From Streptomyces sp. NBC_00094 (lineage in GTDB: Bacteria > Actinomycetota > Actinomycetes > Streptomycetales > Streptomycetaceae), in NCBI RefSeq assembly GCF_026343125.1, contig NZ_JAPEMB010000001.1, forward strand, positions 7,693,501 to 7,757,500: DNA of 64,000 nucleotides. Direction: 5' to 3'. The notes beneath the pieces were generated by a model. The model was given only the letters and a program-made list of their open reading frames with translations. It was not told where the DNA came from and searched no databases. How positions within the stretch are numbered: the stretch's first letter is position 1; each line of letters begins with the position of its first letter. Below are positions 33,031-42,268 of this stretch, piece by piece. A program made the translations under genes and the position numbers.

Positions 33031-34590
33031 ATGTCCGCTCAGCTTTCCGGTGCACAGCCCGCTCACGCGGCGCTGACGGCCGACGACCCCCGAGAGATCG
33101 GCGGATACCGCCTCCAGGCCCGACTGGGCTCGGGTGGCATGGGTGTGGTGTACCTGGCTCACACCCCCGGAGGCCGCCCGATCGCGTTGAAGGCGGTACG
33201 GGCGGAGTTCGCGGGAGATCCCGAGTTCCGCCTGCGCTTCGCCCAGGAAGTGGCCAGCGCCGAGCGCATCCACGGCCTGTTCACCGCGCAGGTGGTCGCC
33301 TCGGGGGTGGACGCCCCCACGCCGTGGCTCGCCACCGCCTATGTCCCCGGACCGTCCCTGCAGCAGGTGGTCCAGCGGCACGGCCCGCTCCCGGTGCGGA
33401 CGGTGCTGCTGCTCGTGGCCGGCATCGCCGAGGCCCTCCAGGCGATCCACCGGGCCGGGGTCGTTCATCGCGACCTCAAGCCCGCCAACGTGCTGATCGC
33501 GGAGGACGGGCCCCGCGTCATCGACTTCGGTATCGCGCGTGCGGCCGACGCCGTCGCGCTGACGGGGAGGGGCATGAGCATCGGGACCGCGGCGTTCATG
33601 GCTCCTGAGCAGGCGCTGGGCCGTCCGGTGTCTCCGGCCACCGACGTCTTCGCACTCGGCGCGCTCATCGCGTACGTGGCGAGCGGCACGGGTCCCTTCG
33701 GGCCGGGGCCGGAGTCCGCCGCTCTGTACCGGGTGGTCCACGAGCAGCCCGATCTCACGCGCGTGCCGCACGACCTGCGGGATCTGCTGGCCTGGTGTCT
33801 GTCCAAGCAGCCGGAGGGCCGCCCCACGACGGTGGACCTGATCGCGGCCGTCCACGCCCATCCCCTGGTGGGACCCCGTCCGGAGTTCGCCGAGGGCTGG
33901 CTGCCCCGGTCGATCAGCAGCGAGGTCGCGGGGCGGGCGGTCCATCAGGCGCCGGTTCACGCGCAGCCCACCCTCGCCGCCCCGGCGTCCCCGGCCGCTC
34001 CGCCTCCGCCCCCCAAGGCCGACATCCCGGTCCGGCCCTCCTCGCGCCGGGCGCGGAACGGCGGTCGGCGGCGCCCGCTCGTGACGGCCCTCGCCGCGCT
34101 CGTGATCCTCGTGACGGCCGGTGGCGCCGTGTATCTCCTCGACTCCCCGCCGTGGGCGCCGGGCCGGGCAGGGGGTTCCGACGCCGACTCCGGTCCGTCG
34201 TACCCCGCGGCGGACTCCTATGTGCCGGGCAACAAGGAGGTCGAGCTGACCTCGCCTGATGCCTCCTACGAATTCGACCTGAAGGCCGGGAAGGTCGTTC
34301 CCGTGGACACGGCCGCCTGGTACCTGGCGCGAGACCGGTCGGAGTTCGTCCTCCCCGAAGACAGTGACGCCTTCGTGTCTCCCGGGGGAGATCTGGGACC
34401 CGCCGACTGCGTGCGGGGTATCGACACGGAGCCGGTCACCCGGATCCCCTTCGCGGACCTGGCCGACGAGCGCCCCTTCTGCGTCCGTAGCTCCGACGGG
34501 AAGGACCTCGTCATCGTGCGGCTGATAGAAGCCCAGGCGGATGGCGGGCCGGTCGCGGCGGCGTTCGAGCACTACCGCAGTGATCGGTAG
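33031..34590 (+). CDS. Membrane Ser/Thr protein kinase (PknB type)
   Basis: The 519-residue protein has a cytoplasmic kinase domain (about residues 25-275) with the Gly loop LGSGGMGVVYLAH, ATP-binding Lys in IALKAVRAEF, catalytic loop HRDLKPANVLI, DFGIAR and the APEQ motif. A Pro-rich linker, basic stretch and one transmembrane helix (VTALAALVILVTAGGAVYLL, about 355) lead to an extracellular domain of about 140 residues with two Cys (PADCVRG, RPFCVRS). It should be active and sense an external signal. It is divergent from TetR 1 with box B between them, so it may belong to the deiminase regulon. Confidence 0.9.
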   Translation: MSAQLSGAQPAHAALTADDPREIGGYRLQARLGSGGMGVVYLAHTPGGRPIALKAVRAEFAGDPEFRLRFAQEVASAERIHGLFTAQVVASGVDAPTPWLATAYVPGPSLQQVVQRHGPLPVRTVLLLVAGIAEALQAIHRAGVVHRDLKPANVLIAEDGPRVIDFGIARAADAVALTGRGMSIGTAAFMAPEQALGRPVSPATDVFALGALIAYVASGTGPFGPGPESAALYRVVHEQPDLTRVPHDLRDLLAWCLSKQPEGRPTTVDLIAAVHAHPLVGPRPEFAEGWLPRSISSEVAGRAVHQAPVHAQPTLAAPASPAAPPPPPKADIPVRPSSRRARNGGRRRPLVTALAALVILVTAGGAVYLLDSPPWAPGRAGGSDADSGPSYPAADSYVPGNKEVELTSPDASYEFDLKAGKVVPVDTAAWYLARDRSEFVLPEDSDAFVSPGGDLGPADCVRGIDTEPVTRIPFADLADERPFCVRSSDGKDLVIVRLIEAQADGGPVAAAFEHYRSDR

Positions 34591-34630
34591 AGAACGGGGT
34601 TCCGGTGGGAGCATGGTCCCGAAGTGATCA

Positions 34631-34650
34631 TTGACTGAATTTTCAGTCTG
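34631..34650. promoter_or_regulatory. TetR-type operator, box C
   Basis: TTGACTGAATTTTCAGTCTG matches box A except in the outer right half. It is 48 bp before the start of AgD2 and overlaps the probable promoter. Confidence 0.7.
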
Positions 34651-34697
34651 CGGGAGCATGCGGGAAACATCCACCCCCTCCCTCAGACAGGAACCCC

Positions 34698-35858
34698 ATG
34701 GACACGCCCACGACGTCTCGGCGCCGACTGCTTCGGCTCGGTGCGGCCGCTCTGCCGCTCGCGGCCCTTGGATCGGCACTGCCCACGGCCGCCCGCGCCG
34801 CCACCGGCCCCTCGGGCGCCACGCTGCGGATGCCCGCGGAGACCGACGCCCACGTGCGCACCTTCATGGCCTGGCCGGCGCTGTCGTCGGTCTGGTCCAC
34901 GCAGCTCGGCGGCGTCCGCAGGGACATCGCGAAGGTCGCCGACGCGATCTCCCGCTACGAGCCGGTCGTGATGCTCGCCCGGCCCTCGCAGGCGGCGGAC
35001 GCCCGGTACGCCTGCGGAGCAGGGGCCTACTACGGCATCGACGTCGTCGAGATCCCCAACGACGATCTGTGGATACGTGACTTCGGCCCCACCTTCGTCG
35101 TCGCCCCCGGCGTCGTCGCCGGTGTGGACACCAACTTCAACGGCTGGGGCAAGACCGGCACGCCGTACGCGCAGCCCTATGCCAACGACGCGGCCGCGGC
35201 CGCGACCCTGCTCGGCCACTACGGCGTCCAACGCGTGCGGGCCGGGTTCGTCGGGGAGGGCGGCTCACTGGAGACCGACGGCCAGGGCACCCTGCTGGCC
35301 ACGGTCAGCTCGATGGTCAACCCCAACCGCAACCCGGGCATGACCCAGGATCAGGTCGAGCAGGCGATGAAGTCGGCGCTCGGCATCGACAAGGTGATCT
35401 GGGTACCGGGACTCGCCGGCCAGGACATCACCGACTGCCACATCGACTGCCTGGCCCGCTTCGTCGCGCCGGGACAGGTCATCCTGGACCAGCCCGGTCC
35501 CGGCACCGACCCCAAGTGGGTCGCCGTCTACAACGAGACCAAGCAGATCCTGCTGGGCGCGACCGACGCACAGGGCCGCCGCCTGACCGTCACCGAGCTC
35601 CCCGGTCCGGACCGCCTGTACATCCGTGGAGGAGGCTCCGGCTTCCTGTCCAGCTACACCAACTACTACACCGCGAACGGCGCTGTCCTCGTCCCTCAGT
35701 TCGGTGACACCCATGCCGACAGCGTGGCCTACGGCATTCTCGCGGCCGCCTACCCCGGCCGGAGCATCGTTCAGCTGAACATCGACAACATCGCGCGCGG
35801 CGGTGGCGGCATCCACTGCGCCACCCAGTCGCAACCGGTCGTTCCCCCGGCTGTCTGA
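34698..35858 (+). CDS. Agmatine deiminase family protein, Tat-exported (AgD2)
   Basis: The 386-residue enzyme carries a twin-arginine signal (SRRRLLRLGAAALPLAALGS, then an AxA site at AARAA). Conserved active-site segments are DLWIRDFGPTFV, FVGEGGSLETDGQGTLLAT, ITDCHIDCLARF and GGGGIHCATQSQP with the nucleophilic Cys. Export through Tat means it folds in the cytoplasm and acts outside. It is under box C and is followed by TetR regulator 2 about 100 bp downstream. Substrates could be agmatine, another guanidino compound or peptide arginine; the sequence does not decide. Confidence 0.87.
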   Translation: MDTPTTSRRRLLRLGAAALPLAALGSALPTAARAATGPSGATLRMPAETDAHVRTFMAWPALSSVWSTQLGGVRRDIAKVADAISRYEPVVMLARPSQAADARYACGAGAYYGIDVVEIPNDDLWIRDFGPTFVVAPGVVAGVDTNFNGWGKTGTPYAQPYANDAAAAATLLGHYGVQRVRAGFVGEGGSLETDGQGTLLATVSSMVNPNRNPGMTQDQVEQAMKSALGIDKVIWVPGLAGQDITDCHIDCLARFVAPGQVILDQPGPGTDPKWVAVYNETKQILLGATDAQGRRLTVTELPGPDRLYIRGGGSGFLSSYTNYYTANGAVLVPQFGDTHADSVAYGILAAAYPGRSIVQLNIDNIARGGGGIHCATQSQPVVPPAV

Positions 35859-35960
35859 CCGGGCGACACCGGATGACCCGGCCGGCCGCTGCCCCTCGGC
35901 GGCGACCGGCTGGTCAGGGAGTGATTCCGGGCGCGGGAGGTGCCCGGTAAGGTTCGGGCC

Positions 35961-36542
35961 ATGGCGTCTCGCAGCACTCAGATCCTCGAAGCCGCCGCGC
36001 GGGTCATCGCCCGGCGCGGGGTCCGCGGCCTGCGCGTGGAGGAGCTCGCCGCCGAGGCGGGCGTGTCCACCGCGTTGATCTACTACCACTTCAAGGACCG
36101 CGCCGGGATCCTGAGCAAGACGCTGGAGTTCATCAACGACCGCGCCGAGCGCTACACGACCCACCGCGATCCGGACGCCGCACCGCTCAGCCCGCGCGAG
36201 GAGCTGGAGGAAACGCTCCTCCTCGAACTCCAGGACTCGACCGAGGTCAGGGAGAACAGCAGCGCCTGGGGTGAATTGAGGGCCAGCGCCGTCTTCGACG
36301 ATCTCCTGCGTGAGGACCTCGCGAGAGCCACCCTGATCTGGGTCCAGGAGGTGGCGGCCCTGCTCGGCCAGGTCCGGCCGATGGCCCCGGCGGTCGCTCT
36401 CACCGCCGCCGCCGAGCGGCTCACCGCCCTCCTGGAGGGCCTGAGCATGCGCTGGCTCAGCGGCACGCTCCGGATCGCCCACGCCCGGACCCTGATGAGC
36501 GAGGCCATCGACGCCGAGGTCGCGCGCCTCGGCCGTCCGTGA
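35961..36542 (+). CDS. TetR-family regulator 2 (paralogue of regulator 1)
   Basis: The 193-residue protein starts at ATG 35961 (AAGG upstream). Its HTH (ILEAAARVIARRGVRGLRVE, EAGVSTALIYYHFKDRAGIL) is nearly identical to that of TetR regulator 1, and the ligand domain is also closely similar (RENSSAWGELRASAVF, LLEGLSMRWLSGTL). Both should therefore recognise the same TTGACTGAAT palindromes, either as redundant repressors or as heterodimers. It is placed between AgD2 and the urease-like genes. Confidence 0.9.
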   Translation: MASRSTQILEAAARVIARRGVRGLRVEELAAEAGVSTALIYYHFKDRAGILSKTLEFINDRAERYTTHRDPDAAPLSPREELEETLLLELQDSTEVRENSSAWGELRASAVFDDLLREDLARATLIWVQEVAALLGQVRPMAPAVALTAAAERLTALLEGLSMRWLSGTLRIAHARTLMSEAIDAEVARLGRP

Positions 36543-36790
36543 CGCGGTCCCCGAGGGCACGCGTGTACGCCCCATAGGTGCTCACCGGTCGACACCCGCT
36601 GCCTGCCAGGTGCTGATCGCGTAGCCGGCTCGAACGCCCGCCCGCTGCGCCGGTTCCGTCCCCGTCGGCGGCCATATGACGCGGCGGCCGAGGTCTGTGA
36701 CGGGCGGAACCCGGTCATCCGTCAGATCCAGGACAAGCACGCGCTGAACTCCGTCGAGCAGGAACGCGCAGTCGCTGTGCAACGGCAATC
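36543..36790. other. Intergenic stretch with a possible short minus-strand ORF
   Basis: A 68-codon minus-strand frame (36788-36582) reads RVLVLDLTDDRVPPVTDLG with codon use that looks fairly coding, and it might be a fragment of a larger gene. No ribosome-binding site or known domain is seen. Otherwise nothing is recognised here. Confidence 0.3.
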
Positions 36791-36810
36791 TTGACTGACA
36801 TTTCAGTCAA
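36791..36810. promoter_or_regulatory. TetR-type operator, box D
   Basis: TTGACTGACATTTCAGTCAA is a 20-bp inverted repeat apart from the central bases, 92 bp before the next annotated short frame's end and about 110 bp before ureAB. It should control the urease-like operon. Confidence 0.7.
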
Positions 36811-36866
36811 TGGGACAGTGGCCCCCACCCCACTTCTGACACTCCGTAGAAAGGAAGGGACTACTC

Positions 36867-36911
36867 ATGCGTACGACCAGGCCCTTCAGCCAGGAGGCGA
36901 CATGCCTCTGA
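36867..36911 (+). CDS. Possible 14-codon leader ORF overlapping the ureAB start
   Basis: ATG 36867 is preceded by a strong AAGGAAGGGA and reads MRTTRPFSQEATCL, ending at TGA 36909-36911, which is 10 bp inside ureAB in another frame. The ureAB start has its own AGGAGG inside this small frame. It may be a translated leader that couples or tunes ureAB expression, or a leftover start site. Confidence 0.35.
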   Translation: MRTTRPFSQEATCL

Positions 36912-37597
36912 CCCCTACCGAGCGCGACCGGCTGCTCCTCTTCACGGCCGCCGAGCTCGCCCGTACACGTCTGGGGCGCGGGCTGCGTCTCAACGTGCCG
37001 GAGGCGACGGCGCTGATCGCCGACACGGTGTGCGAGGCCGCGCGTGACGGCCTCCGGCTGGCCGAGGCGCTCGACCGCGGCCGCGGTGTGATCGGTCCGG
37101 ACGACGTACTCCCCGGTGTCACCGACATCGTCACGGAGATCCAGGTCGAGGCCGTGTTCGACGACGGCACCCGGCTGGCCGTCATCAGCGCCCCCTTCGG
37201 CGACGTGGAGCACGACGACGGCGCCCCCGGGGCCGTCCTGCCCCACACGGACGTCCTGCCGGAACCGGAACCGGCGATCACCCTGACCGTCCGCAACACG
37301 GCCTCGGTCCCGGTGAGCGTGACCTCGCACTTCCACTTCTTCGAGGCGAATCCCCGCCTGGACTTCGACCGGGCCGCCGCCTACGGCATGCGGCTCGCGG
37401 CCCCGGCCGGGTCGTCCACGCGGTTCGACCCCGGCGCCGCCGCGCAGGTCGGCCTCGTCCCGATGGGCGGAGAGCGGATCGCGATCGGCTTCGCGGGACT
37501 GGTCGACGGGCCGCTGGACGCGCCCGGCGCGAAGGAAGAGGCCCTGCGGCGCGCCGCCGCCTGCGGCTACCTGGGAGCGGAAGGTGCGGAGCGATGA
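36902..37597 (+). CDS. ureAB: Urease gamma/beta fusion subunit (urease-like)
   Basis: The 231-residue protein combines a gamma part (LTPTERDRLLLFTAAELART, LNVPEATALIADTVCEAARDG) and a beta part (TLTVRNTASVPVSVTSHFHFFEANPRLDFDR). Such gamma-beta fusions occur in actinobacteria as a second urease type. It overlaps ureC by 4 bp. In ordinary ureases these subunits surround the nickel-bearing alpha subunit. ATG 36902 has AGGAGG upstream. No ureD, E, F or G gene is present in the window. Confidence 0.88.
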   Translation: MPLTPTERDRLLLFTAAELARTRLGRGLRLNVPEATALIADTVCEAARDGLRLAEALDRGRGVIGPDDVLPGVTDIVTEIQVEAVFDDGTRLAVISAPFGDVEHDDGAPGAVLPHTDVLPEPEPAITLTVRNTASVPVSVTSHFHFFEANPRLDFDRAAAYGMRLAAPAGSSTRFDPGAAAQVGLVPMGGERIAIGFAGLVDGPLDAPGAKEEALRRAAACGYLGAEGAER

Positions 37598-39345
37598 GCA
37601 AGCCCAGCAGACACAGTGACCACTGCACGCCGGGGAGCAGCCGGCACATCGACCCGCACGAGTACGCCACCGTGCACGGCCCCCGCGCGGGGGACCGGGT
37701 CCGGCTCGGGGACTCCGGGCTCGTCGTACGGGTGGAGTCGGACTCGCAGGCGTACGGCGACGAGTTCCTGGCCGGCTTCGGCAAGACGGCCCGTGACGGG
37801 ATGCACCTGAAGGCCGCAGCGGTACGCGACACCTGCGACGTCGTGATCACCAACGTGCTGGTGATCGACGCCGTGCTCGGCGTCCGGAAGGTGTCCATCG
37901 GTATCCGGGAGGGCCGGATCCACGCGATCGGGCGGGCCGGCAACCCCGACACCCTCGACGGCGTCGACGTCGTCGTCGGCACGGGGACGACGATGATCCC
38001 GGGGGAGGGGCTGATCGCGACCGCCGGTGCGATCGACACCCATGTCCATCTGCTCTCCCCACGGATCATGGAGGCGTCACTGGCCTCAGGCGTCACCACG
38101 ATCATCGGGCAGGAGATCGGGCCGAGCTGGGGCGTCGGCGTCAACTCCCCGTGGGCGCTGAAGCTCGGGTTCAACGCGTTCGACGCGTGGCCCGTCAACA
38201 TCGGCTTCCTGGCCCGGGGCTCCGCCTCCCACGAGGCGCCCCTGGTCGAGGCGCTGGCCGAGGGAGGCGCCTGCGGTTTCAAGGTGCACGAGGACATGGG
38301 CGCCCACACCCGGGCCCTCGACACCGCGCTGAGGGTGGCCGAGGAGCACGACGTCCAGGTGGCCCTGCACAGTGACGGCCTGAACGAGTGCCTGTCGGTG
38401 GAGGACACCCTGCGGGTCCTGGACGGCCGGACCATCCACGCCTTCCACATCGAGGGCTGCGGTGGGGGGCACGTACCGAACGTCCTGAAGATGGCGGGCG
38501 TGCCGAACGTCATCGGCTCCTCCACCAACCCCACCCTGCCCTTCGGCCGCGACGCCATCGCCGAGCACTACGGGATGATCGTCTCCGTCCACGCGCTCAA
38601 GACGGACCTGCCGGGCGACGCCGCGATGGCGCGTGACCGGATCCGGGCCGGGACGATGGGCGCGGAGGACGTCCTGCACGACCTCGGCGCGATCGGGATC
38701 ACCTCCTCCGACGCGCAGGGGATGGGAAGGGCCGGCGAGACCGTACGCCGGACCTTCGCCATGGCCGGGAAGATGAAGGCCGAGCTGGGCCCGCTGGAAG
38801 GCGACGGCGCGCACGACGACAACGCGCGCGTCCTCCGCTACATGGCCAAGCTCACCATCAACCCGGCGATCGCCCACGGCCTCGCCCACGAGATCGGTTC
38901 CATCGAGGTCGGGAAGATGGCCGACATCGTGCTGTGGCGCCCGCCGTTCTTCGGGGCGAAACCGCAGATGGTCATCAAGAACGGCTTCCCCGCGTACGGG
39001 GTGACCGGCGATCCCAACGCCGCCACCGACACCTGCGAGCCCCTCGTCCTGGGCCCGCTGTTCGGCGCCCATGGGGCAGCACCCGCCGAGCTGTCCGTCG
39101 CCTTCGTCAGCCGCGCCGCCGCCGAGTCGGGCTCCTTCGGCTCGCCGTACGACACGCTGGGCACCCGGCGGCGACGTGTGGCCGTGCGGGGTACCCGTGG
39201 CATCGGCCCGGCCGACATGGTGCGCAACGCGCGGCTCGGACAGGTCGACGTCGATCCGCGTAGCGGCCTCGTGACCCTCGACGGCGCTCCCATGCGCTCC
39301 GAGCCCGCGCAGGACGTCTCGCTGAGCCGTCTGTACTTCCTGTGA
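37594..39345 (+). CDS. ureC: Urease alpha-like subunit (divergent)
   Basis: The 583-residue amidohydrolase follows UreC throughout: metal ligands AIDTHVH, the Lys in GFKVHEDMG (carbamylated in ureases), ALHSDGLNE, HIEGCGGGHVPN and SSDAQGMGRAGE. In the mobile flap, the usual VCHHLD is VSVHALK here, so the flap Cys is replaced by Val while one His remains. This divergence and the absence of maturation genes raise doubt about classical nickel urease activity. It could act on a different carbamoyl or ureido compound produced by the deiminases. Translation is coupled to ureAB. Confidence 0.88.
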   Translation: MSKPSRHSDHCTPGSSRHIDPHEYATVHGPRAGDRVRLGDSGLVVRVESDSQAYGDEFLAGFGKTARDGMHLKAAAVRDTCDVVITNVLVIDAVLGVRKVSIGIREGRIHAIGRAGNPDTLDGVDVVVGTGTTMIPGEGLIATAGAIDTHVHLLSPRIMEASLASGVTTIIGQEIGPSWGVGVNSPWALKLGFNAFDAWPVNIGFLARGSASHEAPLVEALAEGGACGFKVHEDMGAHTRALDTALRVAEEHDVQVALHSDGLNECLSVEDTLRVLDGRTIHAFHIEGCGGGHVPNVLKMAGVPNVIGSSTNPTLPFGRDAIAEHYGMIVSVHALKTDLPGDAAMARDRIRAGTMGAEDVLHDLGAIGITSSDAQGMGRAGETVRRTFAMAGKMKAELGPLEGDGAHDDNARVLRYMAKLTINPAIAHGLAHEIGSIEVGKMADIVLWRPPFFGAKPQMVIKNGFPAYGVTGDPNAATDTCEPLVLGPLFGAHGAAPAELSVAFVSRAAAESGSFGSPYDTLGTRRRRVAVRGTRGIGPADMVRNARLGQVDVDPRSGLVTLDGAPMRSEPAQDVSLSRLYFL

Positions 39346-39404
39346 CCTCGTGTCCTGGCCTGACCTCGTGTCCTGGCTGATCTTTCAAAGCCATGCCCAA
39401 ACTC

Positions 39405-39424
39405 TTGACTGAATTTTCAGTCGA
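39405..39424. promoter_or_regulatory. TetR-type operator, box E
   Basis: TTGACTGAATTTTCAGTCGA lies 100 bp before AgD3 and is the only such box before the long AgD3-ABC-AgD4 operon. Confidence 0.7.
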
Positions 39425-39523
39425 GAGGATGCTGTTCACACCGCGTACCCGTTCCCGCGCTTCCGCCAGGCTGAGCCGGCCACCGCCGACGGGTACTTCT
39501 GGCGAAACGAAGAGAGACCCGTG

Positions 39524-40528
39524 ATGACCGCATTCCGTATGCCTGCCGAATGGTCCGAGCACGAGGGCTGCCTGATGGCCTGGCCCGTCCGCGAGGATCT
39601 GTGGGGCAGTGTGCTGGACGACGTCAAGGAGGAGTACGCGAACGTCGCCCGGGCGATCGCCGAGTTCGAGCCGGTGACCATGGTCGCGCCGCCCGGCCAC
39701 GGCGACGAGGCCCGCACGAGGTGCGGCGACGGGATCACCGTGGTGGAGCTGGAGCAGGACGACTCGTGGTTCCGCGACTCCGCCCCGCTCTTCGTGCTCG
39801 ACGGTGACGGACACCGCGCCGGGGTGGACTTCCGCTTCAACGCGTGGGGCCGCAAGCACCACCCGTACGACTCCGACGACCTGGTCAGCGGCCTGCTCCT
39901 GGCGCACCTCGGAGTCGAGCGCATCCCCTCCGACATGATCCTCGAAGGCGGGGCGATCACGGTCGACGGCGAGGGCACGCTGATCACGACCGAGCAGTGT
40001 CTGCTCCACACCAACAGGAACCCCGGAATGAGCCGGGACGAGATCGAGACGGAGCTGAAATCCCAGCTCGGCGTCGACAAGGTCGTGTGGCTCCCGTACG
40101 GCGGTCTGCTGGACACGGAGACCGACGGGCACGTCGACGGCGTCTGCGCCTTCGCCGCCCCCGGCAAGGTCGTCGTCTCCCTGCCCGACGACCCCGCACA
40201 CCCCGACTACGCCAGGATGCGGGCCAACCGCGCGGTCCTCGAGAACACCACCGACGCCCAGGGCCGACCGTTCGAGATCATCGACATCCCGCAGACGTCG
40301 TTCGTCGACATGGTCGACGGCGAGGTCGAGGTCTCCTACCTGAACTACTACGTCGCCAACGGCGGCGTGGTCGTCCCGGTGGCCGGTCTGCCCCGGGACG
40401 ACGAGGCCCTCGCGGTCATCGCCACGGCGTACCCCGGTCGCAAGGTCGTCGGAGTGCGGGCGCTCGCGATCGCCTTCGGCGGTGGCGGAGTCCACTGCAT
40501 CACCCAGCAGATCCCCGCCACCGCCTGA
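39524..40528 (+). CDS. Agmatine deiminase family protein, cytoplasmic (AgD3)
   Basis: At 334 residues this is the only paralogue of the five without an export signal; it begins directly with FRMPAEWSEHEGCLMAWPVR, as in typical agmatine deiminases. It has DSWFRDSAPLFV, LEGGAITVDGEGTLITTEQC, TDGHVDGVCAF and GGGGVHCITQQIP with the catalytic Cys. GTG 39521 directly before ATG 39524 is an alternative start. It heads the operon containing the Dpp-type importer and AgD4, so it may deal with a guanidino compound after uptake. Confidence 0.9.
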   Translation: MTAFRMPAEWSEHEGCLMAWPVREDLWGSVLDDVKEEYANVARAIAEFEPVTMVAPPGHGDEARTRCGDGITVVELEQDDSWFRDSAPLFVLDGDGHRAGVDFRFNAWGRKHHPYDSDDLVSGLLLAHLGVERIPSDMILEGGAITVDGEGTLITTEQCLLHTNRNPGMSRDEIETELKSQLGVDKVVWLPYGGLLDTETDGHVDGVCAFAAPGKVVVSLPDDPAHPDYARMRANRAVLENTTDAQGRPFEIIDIPQTSFVDMVDGEVEVSYLNYYVANGGVVVPVAGLPRDDEALAVIATAYPGRKVVGVRALAIAFGGGGVHCITQQIPATA

Positions 40529-40606
40529 ACCGGAAACGGTCCGCTCCCGGAGGGCCGCTCCTGCGACCCTCCGGCCCCCGCACCCCTCACGGAAAGAGAG
40601 CGCGAC

Positions 40607-42268
40607 ATGACCACACCCCAGCCCCCCGGGAGCAGACGCCTCCTCGGCAGGCGCGGCAGGCTCGCCGCGACGACGGCCGCCCTGACCTCCCTCGCCGCCC
40701 TCGCGGCCTGCTCCGGCCCGCCCAAGGGCGCCGACGCCGGCGGCACCGAGGTCAAGCTCTCCGCGTCCACGCCGAAGGCCCGCGGCGAGATCGACTCCTT
40801 CACCTGGGCCGTCTACGCCGAGCCGCCCACCCTCGACTACACGGTGGCCTTCGACTATCCGCAGAACACGGTCCTCTCCAACGTGTGCGAGAGCCTCATG
40901 CGCTGGACGCCGGGGCTCACCCTTGAGCCGGGCCTGGCGCGGAAGGCCTCGAACCCGGATCCCACCACCTGGGTCTACGACCTGCGCTCCGGTGTGCGCT
41001 TCCACGACGGCAAGGTGATGACCGCCGACGACGTGGTCTACAGCCTCGGCCGACAGCGCGACCCGGACAACGCCGCCGCCTGGGCCCAGAACTTCCAGAA
41101 CGTGACATCCGTACGGAAGACCGGACCGCTCCAGGTCACCGTCAAGCTCACGAAGCCCGACTCCCAGTTCCCCCAGTACATGGCGACCGCCGCCGGAGTG
41201 GTCGCCTCCCAGTCCGGTGTCGAGGCGGCGGGCAAGGACTACGGCACCACCGGTGACCTCGCCTGCACCGGCCCGTTCAAGCTCGGCACGTGGAGCAAGG
41301 GCCAGTCGATCGAGCTGGAGCGCTTCGACGGCTACTGGGGTACCAAGGCCAAGGCGAAGAAGGCCGTCTTCCGCGTACTGACCGACCCCTCGGCCCGTAC
41401 CAACGCCATGCTCAGCGGGGACGTCGACGGCGGCTACCTCATCCCCACGGAGAGCTACGGCCGCCTGCGCGAGAGCGGCCTCGGCACCCTGTACTTCGGC
41501 GAGGGCCTCAGCACGGTCAACGTCAACATCACCGACATGAAGGGCCCGCTCGGCGACCTCCGGGTACGCAAGGCGCTCTCCCTCGCCCTCGACCGGTCCG
41601 GGTTCGTCAAGGCCGGCCTCGGCGGCGCGGGCACCGTCACCAACTCCCTCACCACCCGAGCCGCCTGGGCCGGAGCCTCGGAGCAGACCCGGCAGGCCGC
41701 CTTCGACACGCTGCCACCGACCACCCGGGACATCGAGAAGGCCAAGGCGCTGATCAAGGAGGCCGGCGCCACGGGCACGTCCCTGACCGTCGCCACCAGC
41801 TCCATCGGCCAGGACGTCTCCCTCCTCGCCACCGCGATCCAGGCGGCCGGCACCCAGATCGGGCTGAGGATCAACCTCAAGACGATCGCCCCCAACGCCT
41901 TCACGGCGCTCTTCACCGACCCCGAGGCGCGCGAGGGCATCGACATGTTCCCGCTCACCTACTACGACTCGATCACCGACCCGCTGGACCTGCTGCAGAA
42001 CTTCAAGACCGGCGCCTACATGAACTTCGCCGGCTACAGCGACAAGGGCTACGACGGGCTCGTCGACCGGGCCACCGCCGTCTACGAGCCGGACCAGCGG
42101 ATGAGGATCGAGGCGGAACTGCAGAAGCACGCCGCCGAGCAGCTGCTGTGGATACCGGTCGCCGAGTGGCCCACCGCGGTCTTCCTCAACAAGCGGATCA
42201 CCGGCGCCCCCACCACCATCGCGTACATGTACTACCCGTGGGCCGCCGACGTGGGGGCCGCGGAGTGA
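40607..42268 (+). CDS. ABC transporter substrate-binding lipoprotein (family 5)
   Basis: The 553-residue protein has a lipoprotein signal with LAALAACSG and the SBP family 5 pattern (YDLRSGVRFHDGKVMTADDV, PFKLGTWSKGQSIELERFDG, LGDLRVRKALSLALDRSGFV). Family 5 binds peptides, nickel complexes, opines and other small amines. GGAAAGAG precedes ATG 40607. It is followed at once by two permeases and two ATPases, a complete importer. Enclosed by two deiminase genes, it may import the substrate or the product of extracellular deimination. Confidence 0.88.
   Translation: MTTPQPPGSRRLLGRRGRLAATTAALTSLAALAACSGPPKGADAGGTEVKLSASTPKARGEIDSFTWAVYAEPPTLDYTVAFDYPQNTVLSNVCESLMRWTPGLTLEPGLARKASNPDPTTWVYDLRSGVRFHDGKVMTADDVVYSLGRQRDPDNAAAWAQNFQNVTSVRKTGPLQVTVKLTKPDSQFPQYMATAAGVVASQSGVEAAGKDYGTTGDLACTGPFKLGTWSKGQSIELERFDGYWGTKAKAKKAVFRVLTDPSARTNAMLSGDVDGGYLIPTESYGRLRESGLGTLYFGEGLSTVNVNITDMKGPLGDLRVRKALSLALDRSGFVKAGLGGAGTVTNSLTTRAAWAGASEQTRQAAFDTLPPTTRDIEKAKALIKEAGATGTSLTVATSSIGQDVSLLATAIQAAGTQIGLRINLKTIAPNAFTALFTDPEAREGIDMFPLTYYDSITDPLDLLQNFKTGAYMNFAGYSDKGYDGLVDRATAVYEPDQRMRIEAELQKHAAEQLLWIPVAEWPTAVFLNKRITGAPTTIAYMYYPWAADVGAAE

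Noticed and set aside
39107..42130. Minus-strand open frame of 1007 codons
   Set aside because: It lies antisense to ureC, AgD3 and the ABC binding protein, all clear genes. Its product is Gly/Val/Arg-rich low complexity, the usual mirror of high-GC coding DNA.
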